Origin: Desulfurivibrio sp044068625
Lineage (GTDB): Bacteria; Desulfobacterota; Desulfobulbia; Desulfobulbales; Desulfurivibrionaceae
Direction: 5' to 3'
Length of the DNA stretch: 64,000 bases
NCBI RefSeq assembly: GCF_044068625.1
Contig: NZ_JBIPKH010000004.1
Location: 110,205-174,204, forward strand
A program made the position numbers and the translations under genes. Below, one piece after another: positions 16,180 through 24,554 of this stretch. How positions within the stretch are numbered: position 1 is the stretch's first letter; each line of letters begins with the position of its first letter. Under the pieces are notes generated by a model. The model did not search any database. It was given only the letters and a program-made list of their open reading frames with translations, and was not told where the DNA came from.

Positions 16180-17970
16180 ATGAGCGGAGAGCAGAACCGG
16201 ATGGATCAGATCAATGATGCCCGTGGCGGCAGGGTGCGGCGGCCGCTGCGGGATTCCATGGGCGTCCAGGCCAAATTTCTGCTGGTTACCGGCCTGATTC
16301 TGCTGTTCAACTGCCTGATGATGGCCCTGATTATCTATCACCACGAAAAAAGTCAGCTGGAGCAGGCGGCCCATGCCAAGTCGGAGCTGGTGATGGCGGC
16401 GGTGGAGGCCAGCCGCTCCTATGTCCGCGAGGAGCTGCGACCGGCCATGTATCGCCACTTGGGTCCTGATTACTTCGTCCCCGAGGCGATGTCCACCTCC
16501 TATGTGGGGCGGGCGGTGGTGGAGCGCCTGGCCCCGGCCATGGAGGAGTTCAATTACCGGCGGGTGGCGATCAACGCCCGTAATCCCCGCTACGAGGCCA
16601 ATCCGCTGGAGTTGCGGATGATCGGCTTTTTTGGCGAAAACCCGCAACTGACCGAGTGGCGGGGCCTGGTGGAGGGGGAGCACCGGGAGAAGTGGTTCAT
16701 GCGCTTCCGCCCGGTTCGCTTCGAGCAGGAGTGTCTGGTTTGTCACGGTTTGCCGGAGGCGGCCCCGGCGGTTCTGGTTGATGCTTACGGGGCCGAGCGG
16801 GGCTTTGGTCGCCATCCGGGGGAGCTGGCCGGCCTGATCGCGGTGGGGGTGCCGGTGGAGGCGGCCCTGGCCAAGGCCCGGGAAAAGGCGGTTTCGATCT
16901 TTTTGGTGGTTTTTGCCGGCATGGCCATGGTTTTCATGGTCTTAAACTTCTTTTTTCACCGGATGGTGGTGATCAATCTGCGAGGGTTGCTGGAGATCTT
17001 CCAGGATCACGGTGAGCCCTCCCCCCCCGATCCCGATGGGTGCGCGGCGGAGTTGGCCGGGGGCTCCCGCACCTTGCCCTATAAGGATGAGCTGGCCGAG
17101 TTGACCGTGGCGGCCTGCACCATGGCCGGCCACCTGCATCGCACCCGGGAGCAGTTGCGCCGATATGCCCGGGAACTGGAAAGTCGGGTGGAGGATCGCA
17201 CCCGGGCCCTGCGTCTTACCGAGGCTCGCCTCCAGCAGAAGGAGCTGGAGGAGAAGATTCGCCAGGCCGAAAAGATGGTGGCCATGGGCCAACTGGTGGC
17301 GGGCTTGGCCCATGAGATCAACAACCCCCTGGGAATTATCCTCTGCTATCTCGATCTGGTTAAGCGGCAGGCCCTGACCGATCCCCAGGCCTTGCGGGAT
17401 CTGGAGGTGATTGAAAAACAGGCCCGCAGCTGCAAGCGAATTGTCGGTGATCTGCTTGATTTTGCCCGAGGGGGGGCGGGCAACAAGGAGCAGGCCTCGC
17501 TGAACCGAGTGATCGAAGAGGTGGCCGGGATGGTGGCGCCCCAATTCAGCAAGCAGGGGGTGGAGGTCAGGCTTGAGCTGGCTCCCGAGCTGCCCCGGTT
17601 GTGGCTTGATGTCAATAAGATCAAGCAGGTGATCCTCAATCTGCTGATGAATTCCCGCCAGGCCATGCCCGAGGGCGGGGGGCGAATCGAGATCGGCAGC
17701 AGTTGGCTGGCCGAGGCCGGCGTGGCGCGGGTGCGGGTTTGGGACAACGGCCGGGGGATCGCCCCGGAAAACCTGGGCAAGATCTTCGATCCCTTTTTCA
17801 GCACCAAGGGGACCGGCGAGGGTACCGGCCTGGGATTGTCGGTAAGCTATGGAATCATCAAGGAACATGGGGGCGAGATCGAGGTGAGCAGCCAGTTGGG
17901 CGAGTGGACCTGCTTTGTCCTGGATCTGCCGGTGGTGGCGCATGATTCGGAACTGGAAGGGGAGCGATAA
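16180..17970 (+). CDS. membrane sensor histidine kinase with DUF3365 (c-type haem) sensor domain
   Basis: Two membrane segments (residues ~33-54 and ~236-258) flank a periplasmic DUF3365/Tll0287-like domain with a single c-type haem motif, CLVCH at residues 185-189, within FRPVRFEQECLVCHG. Then come a HAMP-like/coiled linker (~290-360), a HisKA domain with the phospho-accepting His378 (GLAHEINNPLG), and an HATPase domain with DNGRGIAPENLGKIFDPFF and GTGLGLSVSYGI. The ATG at 16180 follows GGGGAGG; a GTG at 16123 would extend it. The stop overlaps the regulator start by one base. It probably senses redox state, a small molecule or gas via haem. Confidence 0.9.
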   Translation: MSGEQNRMDQINDARGGRVRRPLRDSMGVQAKFLLVTGLILLFNCLMMALIIYHHEKSQLEQAAHAKSELVMAAVEASRSYVREELRPAMYRHLGPDYFVPEAMSTSYVGRAVVERLAPAMEEFNYRRVAINARNPRYEANPLELRMIGFFGENPQLTEWRGLVEGEHREKWFMRFRPVRFEQECLVCHGLPEAAPAVLVDAYGAERGFGRHPGELAGLIAVGVPVEAALAKAREKAVSIFLVVFAGMAMVFMVLNFFFHRMVVINLRGLLEIFQDHGEPSPPDPDGCAAELAGGSRTLPYKDELAELTVAACTMAGHLHRTREQLRRYARELESRVEDRTRALRLTEARLQQKELEEKIRQAEKMVAMGQLVAGLAHEINNPLGIILCYLDLVKRQALTDPQALRDLEVIEKQARSCKRIVGDLLDFARGGAGNKEQASLNRVIEEVAGMVAPQFSKQGVEVRLELAPELPRLWLDVNKIKQVILNLLMNSRQAMPEGGGRIEIGSSWLAEAGVARVRVWDNGRGIAPENLGKIFDPFFSTKGTGEGTGLGLSVSYGIIKEHGGEIEVSSQLGEWTCFVLDLPVVAHDSELEGER

Positions 17971-19388
17971 TGGCGGCGCGTTTGCTGGTGGTGGATGACG
18001 AGCGGGATCTGCTGGAGGCCCTGGGCCGCATTCTGCCCCGGGAGCTGGCGGATCTGGAGGTGATCACCCGCCATCGGGCCGCTGAGGCCCTGGCGGTGGT
18101 GGGGGAGCAGAGTGTGGATGTGCTGCTCCTTGATATCCGGATGCCGGAGATGGATGGTCTGGAGCTGTTGAGCGCGGTCAAGGAGCTGGACCCCTGGGTG
18201 ACGGTGGTGATGATGACCGCTTATGGCGGCATTGAAACGGCGGTGGAGGCGGTCAAGCGCGGAGCCTACGACTTCATCACCAAACCCTTCGAGATCCCCG
18301 ATCTGGTACGGGTTCTGCAGAAGGCCCTGGAGCGGGGCCGCCTGCTGCGGGAAAACATGAACCTGCGTCAACGTTTGCCCGAACAGGCGGGGTTTGCCGG
18401 TTTTGTCGGCCAGTCGCCGCCCATGCGCAAGCTTTACGATGCCATCCAGGCCCTGGCCCGCACCGATTACAGCGTCCTGATCCGCGGCGAGTCCGGCACC
18501 GGCAAGGAGCTGGCGGCCCGGGCGATCCACGATTTGAGTTCCCGCGGGCGGCGGCAGATGGTGACCGTCAACTGTCCGGCCATCCCCGAACATCTGCTGG
18601 AGAGTGAGCTGTTTGGCCACCGCAAGGGGGCTTTCACCGGGGCTGATCGCGACCATTCCGGATTGTTTGCCGAGGCCGATGGCTCAACCCTGCTGCTGGA
18701 CGAGGTGGCAGATATCCCGGTTTCGGTCCAGACCAAACTGCTGCGGGCCTTGCAGGAGCAGGAGATTCGCCCGGTGGGCAGCGAGCGTTCGGTTAAAGTG
18801 GATGTCCGGATCATCTCCAGCACCAATCAGGATCTGGAGGCCAAGATCCGGGAGCGCACCTTTCGCGAGGATCTTTATTACCGCCTCAACGTGGTCACCC
18901 TGCGCACCCCATCCCTGGGGGAGATCCGGGAGGATCTGCCCCTTTTGGCCGATTATTTCCTGCGGGCCGCCTGCCGGGAGCTGAACCTGCCCCCGAAAAG
19001 CTTCTCGGTGGCCGCCATGGGGGAGATCGCCCGCCGCGACTGGCCGGGCAATGTCCGGGAGTTGCAGAATTTTGTCCGGCGGGTGGTGTTGTTTGCCCCG
19101 GAGCGGGAGATCAGTCTGGCGGAGATCAAGGCGGTGGGGGATGGCGGTGGCCGTCTTGGGGGGCAAGCCCCCGGTCTGACCGCCGCCGTCGGCGACGGCG
19201 GCATCGAGCCCTATCTGCGCTGCCGGGACCAGTTGGTGGAGCGGTTCACCGACGACTATGTCCGCCAGCTGCTTACGGTTTGCGAGGGCAACGTTACCCG
19301 GGCGGCGGAAACGGCCGGCCTGAGCCGGGCGGCTCTGCAGAAAATTCTTCGCCGGCTGGACCTGCAATCCCGGGACTTCCGGCCTTAA
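17970..19388 (+). CDS. sigma-54-dependent response regulator (NtrC family)
   Basis: The domain order is receiver (phospho-acceptor Asp55 in LLLDIRMPEMDG), AAA+ activator and Fis-type HTH. The AAA+ domain has Walker A GESGTGKE (about 173-180), the sigma-54-contacting GAFTGAD loop (about 220), LLLDEVADIP and RDWPGNVRELQNF. The C-terminal helix-turn-helix is VTRAAETAGLSRAALQKILRRL. It overlaps the kinase stop by one base, so it is the cognate partner of the haem-type kinase. Its stop codon is contributed by the TTAA end of the palindromic element at 19385-19542. Confidence 0.95.
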   Translation: MAARLLVVDDERDLLEALGRILPRELADLEVITRHRAAEALAVVGEQSVDVLLLDIRMPEMDGLELLSAVKELDPWVTVVMMTAYGGIETAVEAVKRGAYDFITKPFEIPDLVRVLQKALERGRLLRENMNLRQRLPEQAGFAGFVGQSPPMRKLYDAIQALARTDYSVLIRGESGTGKELAARAIHDLSSRGRRQMVTVNCPAIPEHLLESELFGHRKGAFTGADRDHSGLFAEADGSTLLLDEVADIPVSVQTKLLRALQEQEIRPVGSERSVKVDVRIISSTNQDLEAKIRERTFREDLYYRLNVVTLRTPSLGEIREDLPLLADYFLRAACRELNLPPKSFSVAAMGEIARRDWPGNVRELQNFVRRVVLFAPEREISLAEIKAVGDGGGRLGGQAPGLTAAVGDGGIEPYLRCRDQLVERFTDDYVRQLLTVCEGNVTRAAETAGLSRAALQKILRRLDLQSRDFRP

Positions 19389-19542
19389 CAGCCCGTTGAA
19401 AAACGGGCTGTTAAGGCCCATGGACGGGCCGCCGAATTCGTTGGCACTGAAAGTGGCAATGAATTCGTGAGGTTGGCCAAAGCCATCTTTGGCCAACCGT
19501 TAGTTGAAAAAGCCAGGGATGGCTTTTTCAACGGACTGTTAA
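19385..19542. mobile_element. 158-bp palindromic element with 19-bp terminal inverted repeats (MITE/REP-like)
   Basis: The ends ttaacagcccgttgaaaaa (19385-19403) and tttttcaacggactgttaa (19524-19542) are reverse complements except for one base. The interior folds into four hairpins: 19381-19418 (17-bp perfect stem, GAAA loop), 19434-19466 (imperfect, built on two GAATTC sites), 19471-19498 (12 bp) and 19503-19532 (12 bp with T-rich arm). Both outer TTAA tetranucleotides supply the TAA stop codons of the two convergent genes. No transposase is encoded. It may also act as a bidirectional terminator. Confidence 0.7.
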
Positions 19543-20357
19543 AGGAAGCGAGCCAGCCTTTTCTGGAGCAGCTGCAGATCCTCCCAGGCGGCCTTTTTCA
19601 TCTCCGGATTGAGCAGGAGAAATTCCGGCGCCAGGGTTGGGATCAGGGGAATCCCCTGAAGGTCGTGGACCCTGCCCCGCAACTGCAGGAGATTGAGTTG
19701 GCTGCGCAGCAGGGCCTGGGCCGGCTCCTGGCCCAGGGTGCAGATCAGGGCCGGCCGCAGGGCGGCGATCTGGGCCAGCAGGTTGGGCAGGCATTCCCGG
19801 ACCTCTTCCGGGGTGGGGGGGCGGGAGTTGGGAGGGGCGCATTTGACCAGGGTGGTCAGATAGATCTCCTCCCGCTTGAGCTTGATGGCGGCCAGCATCC
19901 GGTCCAGCAGGGCCCCGGCCTCTCCCTGGAAGGGTAGGCCGACCGCCTCTTCCGCCGGACCCGGGGCCGCGCCGATGATCAGCAGGCGGGCCCGGAGGTT
20001 GCCCTGACCGCAAACCGGCCGGGTCGTCTGGCCACGCAGTAGGCAGCGGCGACACTCCCCCAGCCGGGTTTGCAGGGCGGTCAGATCGCCCCCCCTCACC
20101 GGCTGCGACCCCGGTTTGGCCGGCGCGGCTGGAGCCCGGCTCGCCGGACCGCCCGCGGGTGGTTTGCCAGTTCCGGTCGTTGGAGGTTTGCTGGTGGTTC
20201 CGGCGGCCCCGACCGGCGGCGGCTTCAGTAAACGGGCCAGCTCGGGGGAGGCTGGATAGCTGTTAATCCCAACGCTCTGATGCAGCAGAATCAGGCCGCG
20301 CAGATCGGTCAGCAGGTGTCGCAGTTCGGCGGGGTCCGGTTTGGCGAGGCTGGTCAT
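19539..20357 (-). CDS. uracil-DNA glycosylase superfamily protein (family 4-like), divergent active site
   Basis: The C-terminal ~180 residues follow the family 4 uracil-DNA glycosylase plan, with four cysteines suited to a [4Fe-4S] cluster (ECRRCLL, VKCAPP, RECLPN). However, motif 1 reads GAAPGPAEEAVGLPFQGEAG where GEAPG is usual, and the second catalytic region reads TLAPEFLLLNP where a His-Pro pair is expected. Both replaced residues are hallmarks of activity. Residues ~45-100 are a Pro/Ala/Gly-rich linker after a short N-terminal helix region. It may be an inactive or altered-specificity member. The stop codon lies in the palindromic element. Confidence 0.85.
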   Translation of the reverse strand: MTSLAKPDPAELRHLLTDLRGLILLHQSVGINSYPASPELARLLKPPPVGAAGTTSKPPTTGTGKPPAGGPASRAPAAPAKPGSQPVRGGDLTALQTRLGECRRCLLRGQTTRPVCGQGNLRARLLIIGAAPGPAEEAVGLPFQGEAGALLDRMLAAIKLKREEIYLTTLVKCAPPNSRPPTPEEVRECLPNLLAQIAALRPALICTLGQEPAQALLRSQLNLLQLRGRVHDLQGIPLIPTLAPEFLLLNPEMKKAAWEDLQLLQKRLARFL

Positions 20358-20432
20358 GGCGATCTTGCGGCTGAGTTTGATCCGGGGGGTTGGCGTCGGG
20401 GGTAAGGGCTGGTCAATTCGTCCCCACTGGGT

Positions 20433-20449
20433 TATGCTGTGCGAGCATA
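20433..20449. promoter_or_regulatory. short palindrome upstream of the nitroreductase gene
   Basis: TATGCT, five bases, AGCATA form a 6-bp dyad in the 174-base divergent gap between the glycosylase homologue and the nitroreductase. It has operator-like size and symmetry, but short palindromes can arise by chance. Confidence 0.3.
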
Positions 20450-20531
20450 CTTTTAACCCTGTACCTAATCACTGTGGTCGGGGGCTGTCAAGCTCGATCT
20501 GCCCCCGCCCCTTGCCGTCAGGAGATAAGCC

Positions 20532-21134
20532 ATGGACACCATCAAAGCGATCGAAGGTCGTCGGGCCGTTAAGCTTTATGATCCCAGCCACCGCATAAGT
20601 GAGGCCGACGAGCGCAAGCTGCTCTCCCTGGCCATGCTCTCTCCCACCGCCTTTAATATTCAGAACTGGCGTTTCGTGGTGGTGAAAGACCCCATCCTCC
20701 GCCAGCTGATCCGGGCGGAAGCCTGGGATCAGGCCCAGGTTACCGACTCCTCTCTTTTCATCGTGCTCTGTGCCGATCTTAAAAGCTGGGAGAAGGAGCC
20801 GGCCCGTTATTGGCGCAATGCCACCGAGGAGGTGCAGGGGTTCATCCTCCCGGCCATTGAAGCCTATTATCGCGATAAACCCCAGGTGCAGCGGGATGAG
20901 GCGATGCGCTCCTGCGGGATTGCCGCCCAGACCCTGATGCTGGCCGCCAAGGCCATGGGCTATGAATCCTGCCCCATGGACGGCTTCGACTATGAAGCGG
21001 TTTCCCGGCTGATCAATCTGCCGGAGGATCATCTGGTGACCATGTGCGTCGCCATCGGCAAGGGGCTTAAGCCTGCCTGGCCCCGTGGTGGTCAACTTAC
21101 TTTAGATGAAGTGGTGATTACTGATCGCTTTTGA
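20532..21134 (+). CDS. nitroreductase-family FMN oxidoreductase
   Basis: This 200-residue protein has the nitroreductase fold signature: an N-terminal IKAIEGRRAVKLYDPSHRI, then LSLAMLSPTAFNIQNWRFVVV with the FMN-contacting S-P-T-x-x-N-x-Q-x-W element, and MLAAKAMGYESCPMDGFDYEAV near the C-terminus. Family members use FMN and NAD(P)H to reduce nitro compounds, quinones or flavins; the physiological substrate here cannot be read from sequence. GGAG precedes the ATG at 20532. It is transcribed divergently from the glycosylase homologue. Confidence 0.9.
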   Translation: MDTIKAIEGRRAVKLYDPSHRISEADERKLLSLAMLSPTAFNIQNWRFVVVKDPILRQLIRAEAWDQAQVTDSSLFIVLCADLKSWEKEPARYWRNATEEVQGFILPAIEAYYRDKPQVQRDEAMRSCGIAAQTLMLAAKAMGYESCPMDGFDYEAVSRLINLPEDHLVTMCVAIGKGLKPAWPRGGQLTLDEVVITDRF

Positions 21135-21220
21135 AATTAGCAGTAAAAAATGTTGCAACTTTAAGCTTCCTGCGATAGCTTCCCCCTTCACCTGTTAATA
21201 AAATCCGATGGAGGATGACA

Positions 21221-21691
21221 ATGGCTAAATCACTGGTGGAGATGGCGGCCGAACTTGTGCAGGCCCAGTGTTCTTCTACAAGCATGACTGCCGAAGAAGT
21301 TGCCCAGGCATTGCAGGCCACATATAACGCTCTGCGAGGTTTGCAGCTGGATGAAGCCCAGGGTGCGGCGGCCGCAGGTGGTGGTGCCGAGCCGCCAATC
21401 AGCCCGGAGAAGTCGATCCAGAAACATAAGATCGTTTGTCTGGAGTGTGGCCAGGAGTTCAAGATGATCTCCCCCAAGCACCTGAAGTCCCATGGCCTTA
21501 CCGGACGGGAGTACCGTAAGAAGTGGGGTCTGCCCCTGCGCCAGGCCTTATGCGCCAAGGAGTTGTCCGATCGCCGCAAAAAGGCGGGCAAGGCCCGCGG
21601 TTTGCCGGCCAACTTGCGCAAGTCCATTGCCGAACGCTCCGGCAAGGGTAAGGTCAGGAGAGCCCCCCGGGCCGCTGCCAAAAAGGCGTAA
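21221..21691 (+). CDS. MucR/Ros-family zinc-finger transcriptional regulator
   Basis: The central region has CLECGQEFKMISPKHLKSHG, a C-x2-C-x10-H-x3-H zinc finger, followed by LTGREYRKKWGLP, the MucR/Ros signature. An N-terminal helical region (SLVEMAAELVQAQCSS...) and a strongly basic Lys/Arg/Ala-rich C-terminus flank it. MucR proteins are H-NS-like repressors or activators of envelope and motility genes. ATG 21221 (MAKSL) is preferred over ATG 21215 because GGAGG is only three bases from the latter. Regulatory targets are unknown. Confidence 0.9.
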   Translation: MAKSLVEMAAELVQAQCSSTSMTAEEVAQALQATYNALRGLQLDEAQGAAAAGGGAEPPISPEKSIQKHKIVCLECGQEFKMISPKHLKSHGLTGREYRKKWGLPLRQALCAKELSDRRKKAGKARGLPANLRKSIAERSGKGKVRRAPRAAAKKA

Positions 21692-21702
21692 AATTCCTTT
21701 CC

Positions 21703-22506
21703 ATGATAGGTATATTCGATTCCGGGGTGGGGGGAATGACGGTGGCCCGGGCCATCGAGCAGGCCCTGCCGGATTACCGCTTGGTCTATTTCGGGGATCT
21801 GGCCCGCACCCCTTACGGCTCCAAAAGTCCCGATACCATCTCCCGCTACTCCTGTCAGAACGTGGATTTCCTCCTGGCCCGGGGGGCCAGACTGATTGTG
21901 GTTGCTTGCAACTCGGCGGCCAGTGTCGCGGCGGAACGCTTGCGGGCCACCTATGATCTGCCCATCTTCGAGGTGATCGGACCGGCGGTGGAGCAGGCGG
22001 TGCGATCCAGCGCCGGGGGGCGGGTCGGAGTGATCGGCACCCGGGCCACCATTCGTAGCGGGGTTTATGAGCGGCTGATCCGGGAGCGGCGGGATGATTT
22101 TCAGGTTTTCTCCGCCCCCTGCCCGTTGCTGGTGCCCCTGGTGGAAGAGGGTTGGCTCGACAAGCGGGAGACCAAGATGATTCTGCGCCGCTATCTGGCC
22201 CCCCTGAAGCAGCAGCAGGTGGACACCCTGGTGCTGGGCTGCACCCACTATCCCCTGCTCAAGGAGTTGATCCAGCGCCGGATTGGGGATCGGGTCAAGG
22301 TGATCGACTCCTCCCGGGCTTTAGCCGCCGATCTCCGGGACTTTCTGACCACCAACCCGGAGGTGGCCCAAACCCTGAGCCATCGCGGCGAGGGGGAAAA
22401 CCTCTACTATGTGTCGGACGTTACCGAAGCGGCGGCCCAGATCGCCCGCCGTATTTTCGGCCGGAACATGGAGTTGCGGCCGGCCGACGATACCGGCGAT
22501 CAATAA
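21703..22506 (+). CDS. murI: glutamate racemase
   Basis: MurI interconverts L- and D-glutamate for peptidoglycan. The protein starts MIGIFDSGVGGMTVARAIE, with the active-site Asp in FDSGVGG. It has the first catalytic cysteine in VACNSAAS and the second in VLGCTHYPLL, and PYGSKSPDTI in between. Length (267) is normal. The gene starts 11 bases after mucR with no strong Shine-Dalgarno sequence (TTCCTTTCC precedes it), so it may depend on translational coupling. The last 16 bases, including the stop, are duplicated in tandem. Confidence 0.95.
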   Translation: MIGIFDSGVGGMTVARAIEQALPDYRLVYFGDLARTPYGSKSPDTISRYSCQNVDFLLARGARLIVVACNSAASVAAERLRATYDLPIFEVIGPAVEQAVRSSAGGRVGVIGTRATIRSGVYERLIRERRDDFQVFSAPCPLLVPLVEEGWLDKRETKMILRRYLAPLKQQQVDTLVLGCTHYPLLKELIQRRIGDRVKVIDSSRALAADLRDFLTTNPEVAQTLSHRGEGENLYYVSDVTEAAAQIARRIFGRNMELRPADDTGDQ

Positions 22507-22522
22507 TACCGGCGATCAATAA
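22491..22522 (+). repeat. 16-bp perfect tandem duplication across the murI stop codon
   Basis: taccggcgatcaataa occurs twice in immediate succession. The first copy encodes the last residues and the TAA stop of murI; the second is the start of the lolA leader. It looks like a recent slippage or duplication event. Confidence 0.95.
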
Positions 22523-22532
22523 TGGAAGGCAG

Positions 22533-23237
22533 ATGAGCAAAGGAATCAACTTTTATCCCCGTCACCCCGGGCTTGGGTCCAGGTTGGCTTTGCTGCTGGC
22601 CCTGTTGCTGCTTCTGGCTCCAGCTCCGGCCCCGGCCGCCGATGCCCCCACCGAGCTGGAAAGGGTGGCCCGGCAATTACAGGAAACCTATAACCAGACC
22701 GGCAGTTTCCGGGCCCAATTCCGGCAGTTGACCACCATGCCCATGGGGGGGCGCCAGCGGGAGGGCGCGGGCACGGTGATCTTCCGCAAGCCCCACCAGA
22801 TGCGCTGGGAATATGATTTTCCCGATCATCAGGTCCTGGTCAGCGACGGCCGTCAGGTCCGGCTCTATTTCGCCGCCAGCCGGCAGCTGATGTTGCGGGA
22901 TGTGGCTGACTATCTGGAGAGCGATGTCACCTACGCCTTCTTCTCCGGCACCGGTGATCTGCTGCGTGATTTCAGCGTCGAGGAGGTTCCGGCCGCCGAG
23001 GCCCGTCCCGGCCGGGGCCATCTCCTGCGGCTGGTGCCCCGCGAACTGCACCCCCAGGTGGAGTATCTTGATCTGGAGGCCGACCGGGACAGTTTTCTGA
23101 TCCGCCGCCTGGAGATTGTCGACCACTTCGGCAGCGTCACCACCCTGACCTTCTCCCGGATCGAACTCGATCCGGAACTGCCCCCCGACTTTTATCGCTT
23201 CACCCCGCCCGATGGTACCGAAATTCTCGGTCAGTGA
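22533..23237 (+). CDS. lolA: outer-membrane lipoprotein carrier protein LolA
   Basis: The signal peptide is SRLALLLALLLLLAPAPAPA. The mature part has the LolA pattern: LQETYNQTGSFRAQFRQLT, then GAGTVIFRKPHQMRWEY, HQVLVSDGRQVRLYF and the C-terminal SVTTLTFSRIELDPELPPDFYRFTPPDGTEI (in part). LolA ferries lipoproteins across the periplasm to the outer membrane. ATG 22533 follows GGAAGG; a much longer frame begins inside murI but is not coding. Several lipoproteins encoded at 58-62 kb would be its cargo. LolB and LolCDE are not in the window. Confidence 0.9.
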   Translation: MSKGINFYPRHPGLGSRLALLLALLLLLAPAPAPAADAPTELERVARQLQETYNQTGSFRAQFRQLTTMPMGGRQREGAGTVIFRKPHQMRWEYDFPDHQVLVSDGRQVRLYFAASRQLMLRDVADYLESDVTYAFFSGTGDLLRDFSVEEVPAAEARPGRGHLLRLVPRELHPQVEYLDLEADRDSFLIRRLEIVDHFGSVTTLTFSRIELDPELPPDFYRFTPPDGTEILGQ

Positions 23238-23270
23238 ACCGTAATTTGTTAGGAAAAGGAGTTTGTTGAG

Positions 23271-23783
23271 ATGCGTGTCGCCATTATGTCGGATACCCAC
23301 GACCAGATCGCCAACCTGCGGGCGGCGGTGACCTATTGCAACGCCTACCAGGTGGGGATGATCATCCATTGCGGCGACCTGGTTTCCCCCTTCATGCTGG
23401 ATGAGCTGGCCCGATTTGGCGGAGCGGTGCATCTGGTTTACGGCAACAACCCCGGCGACAAGCATCTGATCGCCCAGTTTTGCGGAACCAGGTTTCCCTC
23501 CCTCACCCATCACGGTGATTTCGGGGCGGTGGAGGCGGCCGGCCTGAAGTTCGCCTTCACCCACTATCCCCAGTTGGCCCGGGGCCTGGCGGCGCCGGGC
23601 AACTTCGATGTGGTCTGCTGCGGTCATAACCATCGCTATCAGGTGGAGCGGATCGGGCCGACCCTGCTGATCAATCCCGGCGAGCTGCTGGGCAAGGATG
23701 ACCAGCCCGGTTTTGCCATTCTGGACGCGGGCAGCATGCAGGTTGAGCGGGTGGAGATCGGCTCTCCTTTTTCAGCCGACTGA
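23271..23783 (+). CDS. YfcE/MJ0936-family metallophosphoesterase
   Basis: The 170-residue calcineurin-like phosphoesterase has MSDTHDQI, IIHCGDLVSPF, YGNNPGDKHL, FTHYP and CGHNHRYQ, which are the metal-binding motifs of the YfcE type. The third motif is usually GNND/GNCD; here Pro replaces the Asp (GNNPGD), which may matter little because Asn is the metal ligand. Family members hydrolyse phosphodiesters in vitro with unclear physiological substrates. AGGAG lies nine bases upstream of the ATG. The gene end overlaps the convergent rlmB end by 12 bases. Confidence 0.88.
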   Translation: MRVAIMSDTHDQIANLRAAVTYCNAYQVGMIIHCGDLVSPFMLDELARFGGAVHLVYGNNPGDKHLIAQFCGTRFPSLTHHGDFGAVEAAGLKFAFTHYPQLARGLAAPGNFDVVCCGHNHRYQVERIGPTLLINPGELLGKDDQPGFAILDAGSMQVERVEIGSPFSAD

Positions 23784-24554
23784 GGGGGGGAGCTGCCGCC
23801 GTCTGATCTCGGCCAGCATGATTCCGGCCGCCACCGAGACGTTGAGGGACTCCACCCCGGCGGCCAGGGGGATGGAGATCAGGAAGTCGCAGTGGCGGCG
23901 GAGGAGGGGGCGGATTCCCTTCTGCTCGTTCCCCACCACCAGGCAGATGGGGCCGTTGAAGTCGGTCTGGTAGATGGTGGTCGGGGCATCGCCGGCAGCG
24001 CCGTAGATCCAGAACCCCTGCTCCTTGAGCTTGCGCAGGGAATCGGCCAGATTGGTTACCTGGCAGATCTCCACCAGCGGCAGGGTGCCGGCGGCCGCCT
24101 TCATCACCGTGCCGGTGATGGGGGCGCTGCGATCCTTGGGAAGGATTACGCCGTTGACCCCGAAGGCGGCGGCGGAGCGGATCACCGCTCCCAGATTGTG
24201 CGGGTCCTGCAAGGAATCCAGCATCAGCAGCAGGGGGGGGCCGGTGGTCCGGGCCAGGAGCTCCCCCAGGGAGAGTGGGGTCGGAGTCTTGATCAGGGCC
24301 GCCACCCCCTGATGGGCGGTGGTTTCGGCCTGCTCCGGCGGCAGACCCTGCTGGACCCGGATCCGGTGGTGGACGGCCAGTTCGCCGATGTTCCGCGCCT
24401 TGGCGTCATCCCGTTCCGGAGCCAGGAAAACCGTCAGAACCAGGTTGGGACGGCGGCGCAGCAGTTCGCTCACCGGATGAATGCCCCAGATCATGGCGGT
24501 GCCGGCGGGGCCGTCAACCCCCGGTTCGCTTTTACTTCGGCGCGGCTTTTTCAT
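23772..24554 (-). CDS. rlmB: SpoU-family rRNA 2'-O-methyltransferase (RlmB-like)
   Basis: The N-terminal substrate-binding domain starts at about IWGIHPVSELLRRRPN. The SPOUT domain has LDSLQDPHNLGAVIRSAAAFG (motif 1, shown in part), LVVGNEQKGIR (motif 2) and ISIPLAAGVESLNVSVAAGI (motif 3). RlmB methylates the ribose of G2251 in 23S rRNA; related TrmH proteins act on tRNA, and the length (260) with an N-terminal domain favours RlmB. It overlaps gmk by four bases, so it sits at the end of the yicC-remA-gmk operon. Confidence 0.9.
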   Translation of the reverse strand: MKKPRRSKSEPGVDGPAGTAMIWGIHPVSELLRRRPNLVLTVFLAPERDDAKARNIGELAVHHRIRVQQGLPPEQAETTAHQGVAALIKTPTPLSLGELLARTTGPPLLLMLDSLQDPHNLGAVIRSAAAFGVNGVILPKDRSAPITGTVMKAAAGTLPLVEICQVTNLADSLRKLKEQGFWIYGAAGDAPTTIYQTDFNGPICLVVGNEQKGIRPLLRRHCDFLISIPLAAGVESLNVSVAAGIMLAEIRRRQLPPSVG

